Below, in pieces: positions 1 to 12,435 of a stretch of 64,000 bases of DNA. The stretch comes from Biscogniauxia marginata (Eukaryota > Ascomycota > Sordariomycetes > Xylariales > Xylariaceae): NCBI GenBank assembly GCA_022695795.1, contig MU404106.1, forward strand, positions 62,535 to 126,534, read 5' to 3'. Every line of letters starts with the position of its first letter. Positions within the stretch are counted from its first letter, which is position 1. Position numbers and translations under genes: made by a program. The notes beneath the pieces are model-generated. The model was not told the origin of the DNA, did no database searches, and saw nothing but the letters and a program-made list of their open reading frames with translations.

Positions 1-1686
1 ATATCGGCTTTCATGATGAATATCCAACCATTCCTAGCTGACTGGTATGGTTCCAAGCCCCAGAGCAACCGGATGTTGCTATATCTTGTAGATAATGATG
101 ATTCGGCTATTGAAGCCTCAACGGCAGAATAAGCCTTACGCCTAGGGGTGCACAGCTATCCTCTACTAGGCACTACGCAAGTGTGTTCCGGGGTGGACCT
201 CCACTATCCGACGAGGTCAACAAGGGCTTCCTGACTAATATATGTGGATATCCACCTAGAAACAAAATACTATTACCTAACAAGAGAGCAGTTGAAATTG
301 GTTGTCTTTGTGTGTGATTTTATTGGCTCTATTCAGTAGATATGTTGTAACTCCTGAGCCGTCCAACCATCTAGCTACCATGTTGCAACGTTCTAATACT
401 ATAGTGGAATGCAGCAAGTTGTCATCCGCATCTGTGGCATACCTTTCTTATTGCTACACTGGCATTGCGGTTCTGGTGGAGTGTTACAACTACTAGCTCT
501 TGTTGGCCATTGTCCATGCCGTGTTGCATTACCGCCTCCAGCTGAGATAATGTGGGGTTGAATCGGGAGCCGTGGATGAAAAGGGGGGTGTGACGGCATG
601 CCCGGCTTAGTGGAGGAGTATGACTGTTGAAAGTTGGAGTTGCAAGGTTTTCTTTTTCGTCCGGGTCGAAACATATCCCCCTCAAAGAGTCCTATTGCAT
701 CTCCCACCGCACTGTGTCTTATATTTCGTGCTTCCAAATACTTAGCGGACGACGACTCTCTGCAACTGTGATTCGGGCTTCGTGAAGTGGGTGACAAGTC
801 CTCCCGACAAGCATGGCCATCATTCGTTCACTTTCCCTTCGATCACCTAAGAACCCTGCAGTAGTTTGGAAACACAACTGTTGTAACCCTAGGACTTTGG
901 GGGGTTTTTGGAACAAAAAACTTGGCTTTCTTCAGATCTTGCAATTGAAAATACCACCTACCCCATAAAGCTTGGCAGATAGCCAAGCGCGATACTATTG
1001 CCCTTTACCGGCGTCATCAGTTTCGTTGTATCTTTAGTTGTTATTGTTTAATTGGCAGGTAGTTTAGTGTTATCGTTTGGACCATCTCTCTAATCGTTGA
1101 AATAAATACAGATCGAGAGCGTCAATAGAAGAGATCATGAGTGAAAGAGAGACGTTCAATATAACTACGAACATGATGACTCAAGTGACAACAACGACGA
1201 GGTTGGCGATAATGACTTAGGACGGCATTCGCAACTTAAAACAATAGCGAAAACTAGATAGTTTCCCCCTCGCTGGGCGATTTCTCACGACAGAGTATTC
1301 AACACGAGGTATATTAATATATCAATAAAAAAGGACATAAGCAGTTATAACTCTAGTTGATAGGGTACGTAGTGCGGTAGTAGTATACAACTTACAGAAC
1401 TGGTTTAACTCTGTGGATACAATGTACCTACCCGAGGCCGTTTTACCGCTTCAGGAAAACATCCCCAACTCCTCTCTATGTACCTAGGTTGTCAGCGGGA
1501 ACCCCTCACTAGCCAGCCACTCATATCTCGCTGCAACGTTGAAAAGGAGGGGGGAGGGGGAGGCGTGCTCCGTGTTCGTAGGAAACTTGTACTAAGATCA
1601 ACAAACTAAGACATTTCCTTTATTGGGAACGCTACTGAGGAAAAAGGTACCTAACTTTTATAGTGCCGACCTAATTAACGAACGTC
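1..1686. other. gene-free left flank
   Basis: No convincing gene is seen. The open frames here are short, overlap one another on both strands and show no domain or splice structure. The only notable feature is a G-rich run at about 1546-1563 (GGAGGGGGGAGGGGG), roughly 125 bp upstream of the SDR start; it could form a G-quadruplex or simply be low-complexity sequence. Confidence 0.6.
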
Positions 1687-2711
1687 ATGATGACTACGAC
1701 GACCCCCAAGCCCGTCGTGCTGATCACCGCCGGCACCGCCGGCCTCGGCGCCGCAGCCGCCTACACTTTCGTCAAGAACGGATACCGGGTCGCCGTGAAC
1801 TACGGCAGCAACGCGGAACGCGCGGCCGAGCTCGTAGCGGAGTTGCGCGAGCTCAGCGGCGGCGAGGAATACGCTTTCGGGATCCAGGCCGACCTGGGCA
1901 AGCGGGCGGAGGTCGAGCGCCTCGTTAAGGTGGCAGTCGGCCGGTTCGGCCGGCTGGACGTGGTCTTCTCGAACGGCGGGTGGACGCGGGTGCGCGGCCT
2001 CGCCAGCATCGAGGAAAACTGCCACGAGGACGAGTGGGACCGCGCCTTCAACATGAACGTCAAGTCGCACCTGTGGCTCATGCGCGCCGCCAAGGAGCAC
2101 CTCGACGCCGCCGAGGGCGCGTTCATCACGACCGCGTCGATTGCCGGTATGTCTGTTAACGGGAGCTCGCTGGTAAGCAGAAAATACACACTGTCCTTGG
2201 GTAACAGATTAGGGGCAAAAAAAAAAAAGAGAAGGGGGGGAGGGGTTCGTTCCGCAGTGCTGATGACACCGAATAACATCACGCAGGCATACTCCGTCAC
2301 GAAGGCTGCCCAGATCCACCTGGTAAAGGCGCTGGCCGTCATGGCCGCACCGAATATCAGGGTGAACAGCGTATCGCCGGGGCTGCTGCTTACAGTAAGA
2401 TTCCCCCCCCCCTACACTTATCATGGCTTCTCTCCTTCCCCTTCTCCCGGACTACGGTTTACGGGGTGGCCGCGTTGAAAGGGGAGAGGAGTGGCGGGTG
2501 TTACGGGGCAAGCTCTGACGCTTGACTAATTACATACGTACAGGAATGGGCGGAACAGTTCACGGCTGAGCAGAAGGAGGCCCATCGGCAGAAGACGGCG
2601 CTTAAGAGGATCACCACAGTCGAGGACGTGGCCGAGCAGGTCCTCACTTTTGCTAAAAGCAGGAGCACAACGGGTGTGAATATCGTGATGGATTCTGGTT
2701 TCACTCTCTAG
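1687..2711 (+). CDS. short-chain dehydrogenase/reductase (classical SDR)
   Basis: This is a predicted cytosolic NAD(P)-dependent oxidoreductase of 253 aa, the normal size for a classical SDR. Exons are 1687-2172, 2287-2394 and 2544-2711, all joining in phase 0 with GT/AG ends. The Rossmann motif near residue 15 reads TAGTAGLGAA, a mild variant of TGxxxGxG. NNAG is replaced by FSNGGW. The catalytic Ser is S151 (TTASIAG), and Y164/K168 lie in YSVTK at the start of exon 2. A typical C-terminal cofactor-edge motif INIVMDSG-like (VNIVMDSGF) ends the protein. A second ATG follows directly at 1690. Coding GC is high. The gene ends 160 bp from the stop of a convergent MFS transporter, which suggests the two may serve one pathway. 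The substrate cannot be told from sequence. Confidence 0.88.
2173..2286 (+). other. intron with homopolymer tract
   Basis: Intron 1 of the SDR gene, with donor GTAAGC and acceptor CACGCAG. It contains an A-run followed by a G-run at about 2217-2242. Automated models could read through it because the frame stays open. Confidence 0.75.
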
Positions 2712-2870
2712 GTAGTCTCGCCGGCCGCGCTCCATGGACTAGCTTATTAACCCACGTAGTAATATTTCTCGCGCGGCGATGACTATGATGTAAATTGCTG
2801 AAGAGTGCGCGCTTAGACTATTATTAAAACGGAATACCTCTCATTGCAGATGATTAGAGTATTTACAGGG

Positions 2871-4839
2871 CTACTCCCCGACTTCGCGGTCATCGTTCCA
2901 GTGGATATATGATAGCAGCGGCCAGTTCCACGTGACATGCCGTATAGTCTTACCCCAGATATATAGGGGGATCCACATCAAGAGGATAAAGCCAGAAATT
3001 GCAGCCATGGTACCAAACGCATTCATATATCCCACCTGCTGGACCCACGGGTTGGTATAGAATGACAGTAAGAATCCGAACATAGCTAACTCGGGATTAG
3101 TGGCTGGCTCGCGCATGAATATAGAAACGTTATAGGTACTATCAACTCACATTTGAAGCCTAGTATCGTCAACGCGATCTCGCCGGCAACTGGGCGATAG
3201 GCATCGATGACGTATACGAGACAGATGTTATTTCCTTGAGTAATCGCAAAGTTCACTCCAGGTTGTCAGCGCAAGGATTCGTCCGATTAACACGGGACAT
3301 ATTTGACTTACAGAGCCCAAGACCAATAGTAGGACAGATCCAATGCAGTTTCTTCTCAATCCCCACGCCGTACAGGATCAACGCGAGCGGGGTCGCTATT
3401 AGGCACAAAGTTATTGCCGGGAGACGCATTTCGGGATATCGAACGCCCCCGTTACGTTTGGTGAAAAAGTCTGCCGTCAGGTCCCCTAGCTTACCCCCTG
3501 CTGGTATGCCGATGATCGAGCCCACGATTGCGGAGATGAAACAAAGGCCGACTTGCCAGGATTCGAAGTTGTACGCCTCTTGGTAAGCCGTGGCAACGTT
3601 TGAAGTGACGGCCACCAGGAATCCGATGGTGACGGACTGCACTAGGGCGGTCCACAGAACTGGAGGCAGGCAAATTAGGCCGAGGGGTCGGAGAGCCATC
3701 TTAAAAAGGCTCTCTTCTGTGAGTTTTCTGTGGTAGATCCTTAGACTTTGTAGGTAAGACTCTTTCTCTGGAATAGAAATGGGTGGTTGATCAGCGCCCT
3801 CAGATCTTTCCACGTCTACCTTCTCTGACTCGTAGGTTTCATCCCGTGTGTCTCGCTGATAAGCAGTCTCCGGAAAGGTGAAGAAGGCCAAAAGCAAGAC
3901 TAATCCAATGAGTGCAGATGCGACCTGGTATATGACTCTCCAGTTGTTATTGATCACGATAAGGCTGAAAATAGTCAGAATAGACATTCTCCAGATTGAA
4001 TATTTGTCTGAAGCTTACCCATCGACTAGGAGCCCTAAAGACACCCCCATAGATAAGAAAGAGGTATAAAGTGCCATGATAGTCCCGCGCTCGTGGAGGT
4101 AAAAGACATCCTGGCGCGGCAGGCTTTAGTATTCACTCGTCAAGAATACATTACTTTTTGGGAACATACTGCTATGGAAATAGGGGCAATGGTTTCTGCA
4201 GCTCCAGCCCCGAAACCCAAAAGGATTCGACCTGCGAGGAAGCCGCCATAGCTTCTCTCAAAGATAAGCCAGATGGAACAAGCAAGGTATATCGCGTAAC
4301 TTGTAATGTAGGCAGGTCGTCGACCAAACTTGTTCACAAGTGGCATCCAGACAAAATTGCCAACGCCCTGCAAAAGGGCCGTCGTCGTAAAGAAGTATGC
4401 CACTCGTGAGATCGCTACATTGATGTCGCCCGTCGGGAAGAATTCTAAGGTGGTATCCATAAGGGCGATGGAAGGTCCTCCAGAGGGGGTAAGCAGGACT
4501 GCTAAGTTTCGGGGTTTCTTTATTGCACCATCTGTAAGACTTACCAGCGGCGAGAAAGTTGCAAATCAGCATGGCTATGCAAACGACACAGGCCATATAA
4601 TATTTATATGCCTGAGGCCTGATCTTCGGTTAGCTAAGCGTAGGTGGTGAATCTGCAGAGACGCACCAATTTAGAGGATCATTGGGGTCGTTTGATGGCG
4701 TGGGTATCAATATGATCTCATGGGTGTGATGGTCCCGGAGACGGACATTCCCAAGAGTCCTCAGCTTTCTCCCCCCTTTCTCGTCACGGCACTCCTCCGT
4801 GTTCGATTTCGATACCGAAACATTATATTCATCGGCCAT
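2871..4839 (-). CDS. MFS transporter, DHA1/HOL1-like
   Basis: This predicted 12-TM plasma-membrane major facilitator is 552 aa. Seven exons join cleanly: 4839-4667, 4618-4545, 4498-4170, 4110-4019, 3964-3312, 3255-3151 and 3103-2871 (minus strand). The hydrophilic N-terminus carries DPLNWPQAYKYY, a hallmark of the fungal drug:H+ antiporter-1 / polyamine-type group, just before TM1. Other support is PSGGPSIALMDTT in the TM1-2 region, NKFGRRPAY (motif A) after TM2, RILLGFGAGAAETIAPISIAD around TM4-5, and ERGTIMALYTSFLSMG. A charged central loop separates the halves. Small introns of 47-60 bp are usual. Known members export xenobiotics or small metabolites; the substrate here is unknown. It is convergent with the adjacent SDR gene. 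The start at 4839 is the first ATG consistent with the NDPLNW frame. Confidence 0.88.
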
Positions 4840-7834
4840 GATAGCGATGGATAGAAGATGTATCAAAATCAAAGTTGAAGCAGAAAGCGGGAGAGATTGG
4901 GATGGGCGGGTGCCTATGGAAGATAAAGTATACAACCAATATCGGGGCTTTACACCGGAGGGACCAAGTCCTTGCTAAGTAATGATGGCAGCGCCCAGTA
5001 AATACCCCGGATGGTAGTCTGGAAGTGTGGGGGAACGGGTTGTGGGATGGACGTCGGGTTCGGCAATGCGAGGTCCAAGAGATTCGGATCTTGTTTGAAC
5101 GAGGACTAGTGAAGATACTTCTTCACCACATTGGATGAGGTGTATGCAGTCCTATGTAATTGTACTTTAACAAGTGGTTTATCAGAGAAGACTCGATCCT
5201 ACTGGTCTAATTAGTCTGGGGTAAGCGCATCGATAACCGAACCAAAAGGGGAGCCAAAAGAGTTGCTACCCCGGTTCGTGCCCCCAGACAAGTTATCACT
5301 GAATGATCTTGTTGAGCCACTGGCCGGACATTCCTCCTAGTGGAATGAGCAAGGCAGGCTGGGTAATTTGTCAAGTAGTTCTTCGGGCACGATTCGAGAG
5401 GTATTCGCACCAACCGGGCAGACAAGCCCGGCAGTAGTATCGCTAGGGGACGAGGGAAGGCTTTCGAGGAAGTACTAACCTAAGTGTTCTGATAATGAGA
5501 TACAATTTGTTTGAGTCGTGCTCGCATGCTACCATGCAATGCAGGCTGAGCTTGGTTTCTCGCCGGGAAGGCTTCCCAAAGCACGACCTAGATATATCAA
5601 GACCTAGGTGCCGGCTTCAACGGCAGCTAGGTGCCTACTGTGAGGTGATGGGGGTGTCAATGAGGTAGTCTCGAGACAACGTACGACGTTCACGATTTCA
5701 CACAGATGTCTCCCCACATAGGTCCCGGTTCAATCACGAAACCGTCGAGGCAGAGTCGATCACGCTCGCGGTCACGCACGTACTACCAAAAAACGCGGTG
5801 TAGCTTCGGGGATTGTAACCCCTCATCATGACGGAGGGTCGAGTGCGACACGAGCACGAGAAGTAAAGTTTTCGAGGGCTAGGGAGAGACTTTTGTTACG
5901 GTAGCGGTGATTGCGTGGCTCTAATTAGATCCTGGGAGGCATCGGTAACGGTGACCCCGGCGAGGGCGGGAACTAGGTTTAGTAAGGCTTAAATTGTGAC
6001 AGGGAACACCCCGCATGTAAAGTCATATGTAACATGAAAGTCATATGCTACTTCAGCTACGATGTAGAAAGGGTACCTATGTATGAGAGCCTCGACCGAG
6101 CGGGACATTGATTTCATGTTGGTGGTAAGGCTTCTGAGAGATGTTGGTAATTCCAGTCTTTGTCTCAGCCGAGGTTTCACAATACAATTGGAGACTAAAC
6201 ATTGTTAAAGCCAAGAATTGATACATGTTGCCATGTGCTTTGATATACCAATTTGTCTAGGGTTGAATACTCCGCCATTCCTACTCGGTGGGTTAGGGTG
6301 TGATTGGTTGGGGCGTAATAGGAAGGAAGAGAACCGGAGAAATATGCTTACGTACTGACTACGAAAAAAGAGAAAAGTACTGTGTAAAATACCTCCTAAC
6401 ATTGATGTGCTCTATCGGCCGTCCCACAATTATTATTACTGGGGGCTACATACACTTCTGTTAGCATGGAAGTTGGACAGGCCCAATCAGGAACAACTAC
6501 ACTAGTTACTGATAGCCAACGCAATCAGGTTTGGCTGGCTACATCATATCCCGCGGGTCTAGTATCTTCATCGGGGACTACATAACTACGTAGGTAGATA
6601 AGCCTACTCGTGTCTGGGGACAGACAAGAGAGTATAAGAATATCTTGCCCAAAGTAGCAGCTGAGGACAAAACAACCCCTTGATGCAGAGTTGCTAAATA
6701 TCCCCTGTAACCTGATTGGGTGATTCAAAGTAATTAGAGAGTGTCTTGGCAGCAGTAACGCGTGTCTTCCCTGGGCTATACATAGTAGATCGAGTGCCCC
6801 CTATGATCTGTTTACGATAATCGGACGTGGAGGGATTCGTATATATAAGTGGCTCGGGTAATAGCTTAAATGATTAGATCAATGGATGCATCTAGATAGG
6901 TAGTTTATATAAACAGATCTAAGATGTGGATGTCTACGTCATTTTTCTTCTTCTAGACAGCCCATTTAAACGAGGTAGGTAGGTTATGTAGGTACCTGAC
7001 CTATTGTTTTAGTAGAAGTACCGGCAGTGTATCCAACTCTGTTTCTAGGCGGGGGGGTATAGGGGACCAGAGTCAAATAGGCAAAATAGGCTACTTGTGT
7101 AGTACAGGCAGTTCAAACACCCGGGCCGGGTCCCGGGTCCCGTCCTGACAGCTGGCAAGGGGGACAAATACATAGGTACAACCTGAGCTCTCCATTTTGT
7201 ACACTAGTTTCTGTACACTACTGCCCGAGTAGAAGACGCGCGTCCGGCTTCTGTTGTTCGGTACTTGATAGTAATTAGAGATCCATTCCATTCCAACGAC
7301 ATTGAAGGTGACCTCACACAGATCCCGGCACAAAGTCCCCACGATGCGCCTCTGGTGTCTGCAACGGCGACTGCGAACTGCAAGGTTACCGTATACGGGA
7401 GCATCACATGGGGACTAGTGCCGCTGCTGGAGGCAAGCCACACGCCAAACAGGGAAAGGAGACCCTTGAAAGTCTGACACTAGAACGGTCTGAGCATTAG
7501 CCATCGAAGCCGTTGGAGTCTATTCCGCGCAACGCGAGACGGCTACATCCAAGATTTTACTCGTTTTCTTCGCAGCACACATGCTCGCAACGTAACCGCG
7601 GGGATCTTATTTGTGTTTTATCACCCACCTTTCCAGTGCCAGGCCCAGGTTGTCGTGCGAATAGCCTCGCCTCGCCTCATGCGCTAGCGACAAGTCTTGG
7701 TACGAGCCCCCGATGCTATTGGACTATGGAATCCCGGCCGCCGAGACGATGAAAGTGGTTCGAGTCTTGCGAATCGAGAGCCATACGCCCATTGCCTCCG
7801 TAGAACAACTACTTGATCGATTGATCCTCCCAAA
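4840..7834. other. 3-kb gene-free intergenic region
   Basis: No gene is supported. The stretch separates the MFS transporter from the transcription factor, which point away from each other, so it must include both promoters. It holds several copies of the ACCTAGGT/TAGGTAC motif (about 5600-5632 and 6976-7003) and a GC palindromic patch of CCCGGG units at about 7120-7142. Confidence 0.55.
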
Positions 7835-10800
7835 ATGTCTGCCCCGTCGTTGTCGCATCTCCTTCACACGAATCCAGCCTCGGAACCTCGCCCGCCATCG
7901 AATCCTCACGACCGCCCCCAGGTCGCCGCTGGCCATACCACCTCTTCCTTCAGCCAGACGGCCCTTCCGCCTCGTCCACCACCTCCCGTCTCAGCCCCAT
8001 CCTCATCCCCATTGCCTCCGCCAAACACCGAGCCCAACAGGACGCCATTCCCTCATGGTGCCCACGTTCCAAGCCCGGCGAATCAGAGTCATTCCATGAC
8101 GCAGAGCTTATATCAATGCGCCGACTGCAAGAGACGGTATTCTCGTCCCGAGCATCTCGCCCGCCATATCCAGACACATACGCTAGGAAAGAGGTTCTTC
8201 TGCCAGGTTTGCGGCAAGGCGTTTGCCCGCGCCGATCTTCTCAAGCGCCATACGGCAAATCACGAGAACGACGGGGATAGTACCAAGAAACGCCGTCGTG
8301 TGGATGCCTCTCCTGGAGCTGGCCGTGTATCGCATGCCTGTCGTCCATGCGCTGCGGCGCGAGTGAAGTGCGAAGAGGTCAAGCCTTGCACACGTTGTCG
8401 TAATAGGAACTTAAACTGTGAATCTGCGTCATCCGAACCTGGCTCCGCCGCGGCCATGCATCTGCTCCACCTCTCGGCGATTGCTCATAATAACATGCAC
8501 GCCCCGGGTCCGACTCCTAGTCGTTCCTCCGAGTCTAGTCCGTCTACGCGTCACGATCAAGGGCACCTAGCTCCTCCCACTGCGGCAGCCATGGGTGGAA
8601 GTCCCGAAAAGATGTCGAACCCTGTCATCAAGTCGGAGCACGCGCAATTGCAAACCCCAGATACGATGATTGAGCAAAGTAGGTCCCTTAACTTCCTAAA
8701 TACGTGCTTGGAAAGGAATTGCCCGATTGTGTCTCGATTTTATCTAGTGTTGATGGCTTTAGGAGGACGTTTCTATCGAAAAACTAGTGCGGCTACACGG
8801 AAGTTCAACGACACTCACATTGCAGTCGTGACTAGTTTTGGTTGACAAGACAGGAAGAAATGGCCTGGCTATTGTAGAGCTAACTTTTTTTTTTGCAGAC
8901 AACTATGACGGATACACTCATGCTTACACTACAAATCCTATGGTGGATATGACACGCGGGCCTTTCTCAGACTTCCTCCGCGATGTCCTGTACGATCAAT
9001 CGATGGATCACTCAAGATTGGCCGAGGGCCAGGGTTTGGCAGTACTGGACTTTTGCGACAACACTAATTATGAACTCAACGACGTTGATTTCGGATTATT
9101 AGACCATTGGAACCTTGACGGCATGGTCGACCGTCAGTTGGTCACCCAAGCAGCAACTCCTCAAACCGATGACTCGGCGGTAGTAGATATGACGCAGATG
9201 AGGCAAAAACTGGTCAAGATATGGACCGATTCTCCTTGGCGCTGGGTCCCCAACAAGCGCGACCATGCGTTCGGTGATATTAGCAACTTGCCACTACCGT
9301 TTAGGGACTCGGCTAGCCAGCAGTTCCAAGAGAGCCAAAAGAGGGTGGACCGGGTGATTCAGGATAAGCTGGATCTGTCGAGTCGCGACAAGATCCTGTC
9401 AGTAGTCCTCACTACGTGCCAGAATAATGTCATGAGGACTCGTGTTGCCTCCTCATTTCCGTCAGCTGAAGTAATGGATAGTCTAGTCCATATCTTCCTA
9501 GCTGCTCACCTATGTTCCGTCTCGGGGTGGATACACTTTGGCTCTTTCGCACTGAATACTCAATGGCCGGAGTGGCTAGCCACTGCGGCTGCCAGCGGTG
9601 CAGTCATGACACCTGTTCCCACGTTGAGAAAATTTGGGTTCGCAATACAAGAAGCTGTCCGTGAGTAACTTAAGCCATGTCCGATACTCTGAGCTAGGTG
9701 TCTCGGTTACTAAAATACTGCAGGTATCTCCGTACCAGCGAAAGTGAGTAACTGTTATATGCCACCTAAACCGAGGTAAACCCGATGTGGACGGATACTA
9801 ACAATCACTGTAGTTCGAAGAGAACAACACGGGCATCGCAGATCTCGGTCTAGTACAGACACTCGTCCTCGGGCAAGATGTTGGCCTCTGGAGCGGGAAT
9901 CGACGAAAGATGGAGATTGCTGAATGCCATTTGTTGATACCAATTACTGTACGCTTGGTGAGAATTTACTAGGTCGTTCTACCTGCTAATTACTGATTTA
10001 GATGATGCGCTATCGAGGCCGGTTCCAGCGACCCTCATATCCTCCAATCTCAGTTGCCGAGAGCGACGAGGGAGATGTTCTCGAGCAGAAATGGAGGCGG
10101 TGGTATGAGATGGAATCGTGGAAGAGGTCAGTCAACTAGCACATGTAACGGACAATCATCGCTAACCCTTCCAAGGCTAGCCTTCCATTGCTATCTGCGT
10201 GATGCGCAGACGTCCATGACCACACTGTCGATACCGACCATGTCATATGCAGAATTAACACTGCCCCTTCCCGAACCCAGGGAATTGTGGTTCGCGAGGA
10301 CAGCTATAGAGTGGAAGAAACAGTACCTGCTACTATCTGGCGACCAAAGCAAACGACTTCCGTGCCTCGGAGATCTTCTGCGCGATATTAACCTTCTCAC
10401 AGCAAACCACCGACGACTTGATGCCCAATTCACAATCTCCATCTACCTCCACGGATTTTGGAATCTTATTTTTGAATGGAGACAGCTAAGCACTGTTCAC
10501 CGCTCGAATCCTTTCTCGGACAACTACCAAGCCGGGCAGAGTCTCATTCTCAATTCCCGACATCAAGAGCTTTGTAAAGCGCTGTCAAGCTTTCAGCTCG
10601 TCACGGCAGACTGGCATGCAACTCTTTCGGCTCAGGAGGCCTTGCTCCTAAACTTGGACCTGATGAACCTACATGTGTCCCTAAATGACCTCCAGCTGTT
10701 TGCCGGGAAAGAGGGCGAGGACCAGGCGCGGCGGGTTTATCCAATCCTCCAACAATGGTCAGAAAGCACCGAAGCACGACAAACCTTGTGGCATGCAGGA

Positions 10801-11220
10801 CAAATTTTCCGACAAGCCAAAATGTTCCCGCCAGGTCATCTTAAAGATTTCTACGCTGTTGCAGTGCACCATGCAGCTCTAGCATTGTGGACATATGGGG
10901 TAGTCGTCAAGGCGACACGCAACCAGACCGCTTCAACTACGTCCCAGGAAACGGTCCATCTAGACGGCGTAGAATCGAACCAGGTCCAACGCTTCGTAGG
11001 GTTCGGACAAGGGTTGCCGACGATTAGAGGAGCGCGATGTGAGAATGGACAGGGCTCAGAAGCGGCATTAGAGGACCCAAGAGCATGTATGGACATTGCT
11101 CAAGAAATTCTCCGGATGAACTTCAACGACGGGCGGGACCTCTTGCCACCGATTGTAGAGAACTTGTGTCAGTTGATAAATCAGCTCGGTGGCGCAGCAT
11201 GGGCGGCCGGGCTTGGGTAA
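7835..11220 (+). CDS. dual zinc-finger transcription factor (2x C2H2 + Zn2Cys6)
   Basis: This nuclear transcription factor is predicted at 976 aa. Exons are 7835-8678, 8899-9660, 9724-9743, 9814-9948, 10002-10126 and 10176-11220, all phase-consistent. The N-terminus is Pro/Ser-rich. Two C2H2 fingers follow at about residues 93-115 and 121-143 (YQCADCKRRYSRPEHLARH, FFCQVCGKAFARADLLKRH), then a basic stretch KKRRR. A complete Zn2Cys6 cluster has C169, C172, C179, C185, C188 and C195. The remainder has the character of a fungal_trans regulatory domain (for example WFARTAIEWKKQ and FHCYLRDAQTSM). C2H2 fused to Zn2Cys6 is a known fungal regulator class, often of secondary or alcohol/acid metabolism. 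Targets are unknown; the SDR and MFS genes upstream are candidates. Exon 3 is only 20 nt. Its coding GC is visibly lower than in the SDR gene. Confidence 0.88.
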
Positions 11221-11765
11221 TGGGCGGATTATAACGGCTGGACAATTGTATCACTGTTTTTATAGGGGCTGGCGTATTACTGCATCATTCGAGGAATCTG
11301 GTCATCCATGTGCATTTTGAACGAAAAAAAAGGAGGGAAGCATATACTGAATCTTATCAACACGGGGGTGGGGGGGAAGGGAAGATTACCAAGATACCAT
11401 TTGATATATATTAAAAATCTCTTAAAATATTAGTCGGCAACAAAGCGTTAACGTTGGTTTGTGGGAAGGCACGAGCCCCTCCAGAAAATTTAGCCCTAGT
11501 TCAGATTTCGTCATCACTCAATTTGCTAATCAACCATCCTTCCTACAACCTCTTTTCTTTTCTTTGGTTTTGCAGCCAGACAGGTTCACCTACCCTTATT
11601 TGTGTATAAAAGGAGCACGTTTGGAACGAAGCTTATGAGTGGGGACTTATCAGCCATCAATGTCTTGGAGCCACCTGATTATTGCCCCACTATTACACAG
11701 ACAGATTACATGCCAATGCTTAACAAGGTGCCATGGTTCGATTTACAACCTACCTATACAGTTTA

Positions 11766-12025
11766 ATATCGGCGGCACCTTAAAAGGTGCCGCGCTTTAA
11801 TTAAACATTTAACTAATAATTAAAAAGAGAAGTAAAAATCTCTTTATATTTAATTTAATATAATATTTACATTAAAATATAACGTTATTTATAAAGTAAT
11901 TAATTTTTTATATAAAATTAATTTTTTTTAAATATTATTAATTTAATATATAAAAATCGAAAAAAGTTTAATTATTAACTAGTTACTTAATTGAAGCGTG
12001 GCATCTTTTAGGGTGCCGTCGATAC
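11766..12025. mobile_element. MITE-like TIR element, RIP-mutated
   Basis: The ends form terminal inverted repeats: the left starts ATATCGGCGGCACCTTAAAA and the right end, reversed, starts GTATCGACGGCACCCTAAAA. Over the first 39 bases they differ at about six positions, and each difference is a transition, as RIP would produce. Weaker complementarity extends to about 60 bases. The interior is almost pure A+T with no open frame. TA dinucleotides flank both ends (11764-11765 and 12026-12027), fitting a Tc1/mariner-type target duplication. The left TIR also contains its own hairpin (GGCACC...GGTGCC). It is a non-autonomous element; a transposase partner is not in the window. Confidence 0.7.
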
Positions 12026-12309
12026 TAGACTGCATGAGTACCTAAGGTTAGATTACTTATTTACGTCTTATATGTTGCCTCTCAAGTCCCCCGACAAGAA
12101 CAAACAGGAATCACAAGAAAAGAAATATATAAAATATAAAATAAAACAAGACTAAGAAAACCTCGGATCTTGTGGCGGCTTGTACATACGTCCGCTTACG
12201 TTATCCGCCTGCTCCCTAAGCTTGTACGGGCTCAGGCACGAGACCCTTTCCGCTTTCCGCTTTTCCGCCGTCGCAACCGCGGGGGAGGGTTCAAGGCAAG
12301 GCAGGCAAG

Positions 12310-12310
12310 C

Positions 12311-12387
<77 letters not shown>

Positions 12388-12398
12388 CACACACACAC
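12310..12398. repeat. (CAGA)n microsatellite running into (CA)n
   Basis: About 19 uninterrupted CAGA units at 12310-12386 run into a short CA tract ending near 12398. The array lies about 40-125 bp upstream of the alpha/beta-hydrolase start codon, so it is in the promoter or 5' UTR. Length variation between isolates is likely. Confidence 0.95.
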
Positions 12399-12435
12399 GG
12401 GAAACAAAAAGACGAGAAAACCCCGGAGCAACGCC

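Larger units (their letters stand above)
11221..12435. other. intergenic region with MITE and microsatellite
   Basis: No coding gene is seen. From about 11770 to 12020 the sequence is extremely AT-rich and bounded by inverted repeats (separate entry). A long tetranucleotide repeat lies at the right end (separate entry). An AT-rich TATA-like stretch at about 12125-12147 could belong to the promoter of the downstream hydrolase. Confidence 0.55.

Noticed and set aside
302..916. Overlapping short frames near the left end
   Set aside because: None exceeds 132 codons; no start context, domain or splice sites; overlapping on both strands as expected by chance.
12310..12386. CRISPR-like array
   Set aside because: Pure tandem tetranucleotide without spacers in a eukaryotic genome.
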